From contig JBDREC010000028.1 of assembly GCA_043820105.1 (NCBI GenBank), positions 1-64,000 of the forward strand: a DNA stretch of 64,000 nucleotides, read 5' to 3'. Position numbers and translations under genes: made by a program. Below the pieces are notes generated by a model, which had not been told where the DNA came from, made no database searches, and saw only the letters and a program-made list of their open reading frames with translations. The stretch comes from JBDREC01 sp043820105 [NCBI: Pseudomonadota bacterium]. GTDB lineage: Bacteria; Bdellovibrionota_F; JAHFAK01. The first letter of the stretch is position 1, and every line of letters begins with the position of its first letter. Below, in pieces: positions 62,974 through 64,000 of this stretch.

Positions 62974-63894
62974 ATGAAAAATAAAGTACTTATTTCCCCC
63001 TCAAAATTCGCTGATTGCGGTAATGATCCTCTGGAATTACTGGAAAAAGAAAATATTGAATATATTATTAATCCTTTTGGCAGAAAAATGGATCCCGCGG
63101 AGGTTATCCAGTACGGAAAGGATTGCATAGGAATCATTGCTGGAATTGAATCATTAAACGCCGAGGTCCTGGCTTCTATCCCAACTCTACGTTGCATAAG
63201 CCGTGTTGGATCTGGTATAGATACCATTGATATAGAAAAAGCCAGGGAGATGGGTATAGTTATTACCAACACTCCGGATGGACCTACCCGTGCAGTCGCG
63301 GAATTGGCTCTTGGTCTGATTTTTGATCTTCTGAGAAAAATATCTTTCAGGGATAGAGAGATTAGAAAAGGAAACTGGAACAAGGAAATGGGAAATTTGC
63401 TGGAAAATAAAAAAATTGGTGTTTTAGGTCTGGGTCGCATTGGACGCACTGTTGCTGAACTTTTACAGGTCCTTGGCGCCAGTGTATCCGGGACGGACCT
63501 TCAGGCTGATGAAAAATGGCTTAATGAAAAAAATATTCCCTTATTAACTTTGGATGAATTGTTAAAAACAAATGATATAATTTGTGTTCATATTCCATTC
63601 TCTGGTGGTGTGAAGCACTTTATTGGTGAAAGGGAGCTTAGGGTAATGAAAAAAGGAGCTTATCTTGTAAATCTATCACGCGGGGGGGTTGTGGATGAGC
63701 AGGCGCTATACCAGGTTTTGCAAGAAAAGCATCTTTCAGGAGCAGCTTCTGATGTCTTTGAGCAAGAACCCTATACTGGCCCTTTGACTGAACTTGATAA
63801 TATTGTGCTTACGTCTCACGTTGGCTCATATGCCAAAGAATCCAGATTAAAAATGGAAATGGATGCAACCCGAAACCTTTTAGAGCACATTTAA
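62974..63894 (+). CDS. Phosphoglycerate dehydrogenase-like 2-hydroxyacid dehydrogenase
   Basis: The 306-residue D-2-hydroxyacid dehydrogenase has the NAD motif IGVLGLGRIGRTVAELL, the catalytic Arg in LSRGGVVDEQAL, Glu in VFEQEPYTGPL and His in LTSHVGSYAKES. No ACT domain is present. It may act on serine precursors, but the cluster suggests an acid intermediate of the glycan pathway. GTG 62968, overlapping the previous stop, is an alternative start. A G7 run lies in frame at 63682-63688. Confidence 0.88.
   Translation: MKNKVLISPSKFADCGNDPLELLEKENIEYIINPFGRKMDPAEVIQYGKDCIGIIAGIESLNAEVLASIPTLRCISRVGSGIDTIDIEKAREMGIVITNTPDGPTRAVAELALGLIFDLLRKISFRDREIRKGNWNKEMGNLLENKKIGVLGLGRIGRTVAELLQVLGASVSGTDLQADEKWLNEKNIPLLTLDELLKTNDIICVHIPFSGGVKHFIGERELRVMKKGAYLVNLSRGGVVDEQALYQVLQEKHLSGAASDVFEQEPYTGPLTELDNIVLTSHVGSYAKESRLKMEMDATRNLLEHI
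63682..63688 (+). repeat. G7 run in the hydroxyacid dehydrogenase gene
   Basis: Seven G encode the conserved Gly-Gly next to the catalytic Arg (SRGGVVD). The frame is intact. It is the third G7 run in the glycan region. Confidence 0.7.
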
Positions 63895-63914
63895 GCATTA
63901 TTTAAGGAGAAAAA

Positions 63915-64000
63915 ATGAATAAACTCGACCAAATCTATTCCGGCTTGCAATCAGGCGCGGATTACGCCAAAGCATATGTTTCTTTATTATCCGATTTCTT
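63915..64000 (+). CDS. Start of a gene running off the right edge
   Basis: ATG 63915 follows AAGGAG at 63903-63908. The first 28 residues (MNKLDQIYSGLQSGADYAKA, then YVSLLSDF) are predicted helical and continue past the window. This could be the N-terminus of a SIS-domain sugar isomerase or similar, but too little is present to name it. It is cotranscribed with the dehydrogenase 20 bases upstream. Confidence 0.7.
   Translation, partial: MNKLDQIYSGLQSGADYAKAYVSLLSDF

Overview
The window is AT-rich chromosomal DNA from a bacterium that looks anaerobic and diderm. It has several lipoproteins, one with a BamE-like tail, the peptidoglycan-recycling ligase Mpl, and a large surface-glycan locus. 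An indolepyruvate:ferredoxin oxidoreductase sits beside an ADP-forming acyl-CoA synthetase, which points to peptide or amino-acid fermentation. A membrane pyrophosphatase, SpoVG and a zinc-free-cobalamin-independent methionine route (homocysteine methyltransferase/MTHFR fusion) fit that picture. The gene order ispE, tRNA-Gln, rplY, pth, rpsF, rpsR, DUF2232, rplI, dnaB resembles Firmicutes and Deltaproteobacteria. I cannot assign a phylum from the sequence alone.

Layout. 1-744: edge of a probable mobile element (promoter, structured leader, first codons of a minus-strand gene), then a palindrome. 745-5462: acyl-CoA synthetase and iorB/iorA. 5705-8041: signal peptidase I, an IPT/TIG lipoprotein and a pilin-like protein. 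8188-15659: mpl, an aldehyde dehydrogenase homologue lacking its catalytic Cys, the methionine-synthesis fusion and an orphan peptide-binding lipoprotein. 15656-25664 (minus): nucleotide, replication, ribosome and isoprenoid housekeeping genes with hppA, tRNA-Gln and spoVG. 25996-36946: Na+ symporter, amidohydrolase, inositol-phosphatase-like protein, two sugar epimerases, M29 aminopeptidase, class II aldolase and two lipoproteins. 37276-64000: surface polysaccharide region. This holds an O-antigen-ligase-like TPR protein, GT-C membrane glycosyltransferases, and a long minus-strand run (60588 down to 44810) of glycosyltransferases, methyltransferases, a polysaccharide deacetylase and sugar-acid biosynthesis genes. 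A divergent plus-strand set (oxidoreductase, methyltransferase, dehydrogenase) faces it.

The glycan genes fit together as a supply line. A NeuB-type synthase, a KdsC-type phosphatase, an SpsF-type cytidylyltransferase and a DegT aminotransferase would make and activate an amino keto-sugar acid. The transferases, methyltransferases and the ligase would build and attach the polymer. The DegT gene is broken at a run of seven G, which may be a phase switch or an assembly error.

The intergenic DNA is the most unusual part. Almost every gap carries arrays of 7- or 8-base repeats (GTAAGTC/G, ATTCAGT, AATAATT, CTTGTTCC types), often as two inverted arms that would fold into hairpins. In addition, three elements of about 205 bp (33792-33993, 44249-44455, 44537-44741) share one architecture: near-perfect 33-35 bp outer arms that differ between copies, conserved unpaired boxes, and imperfect inner arms. 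This looks like an undescribed family of folded DNA or RNA elements. A fourth, different palindrome (34069-34313) has a partly deleted relative at 25728-25843.
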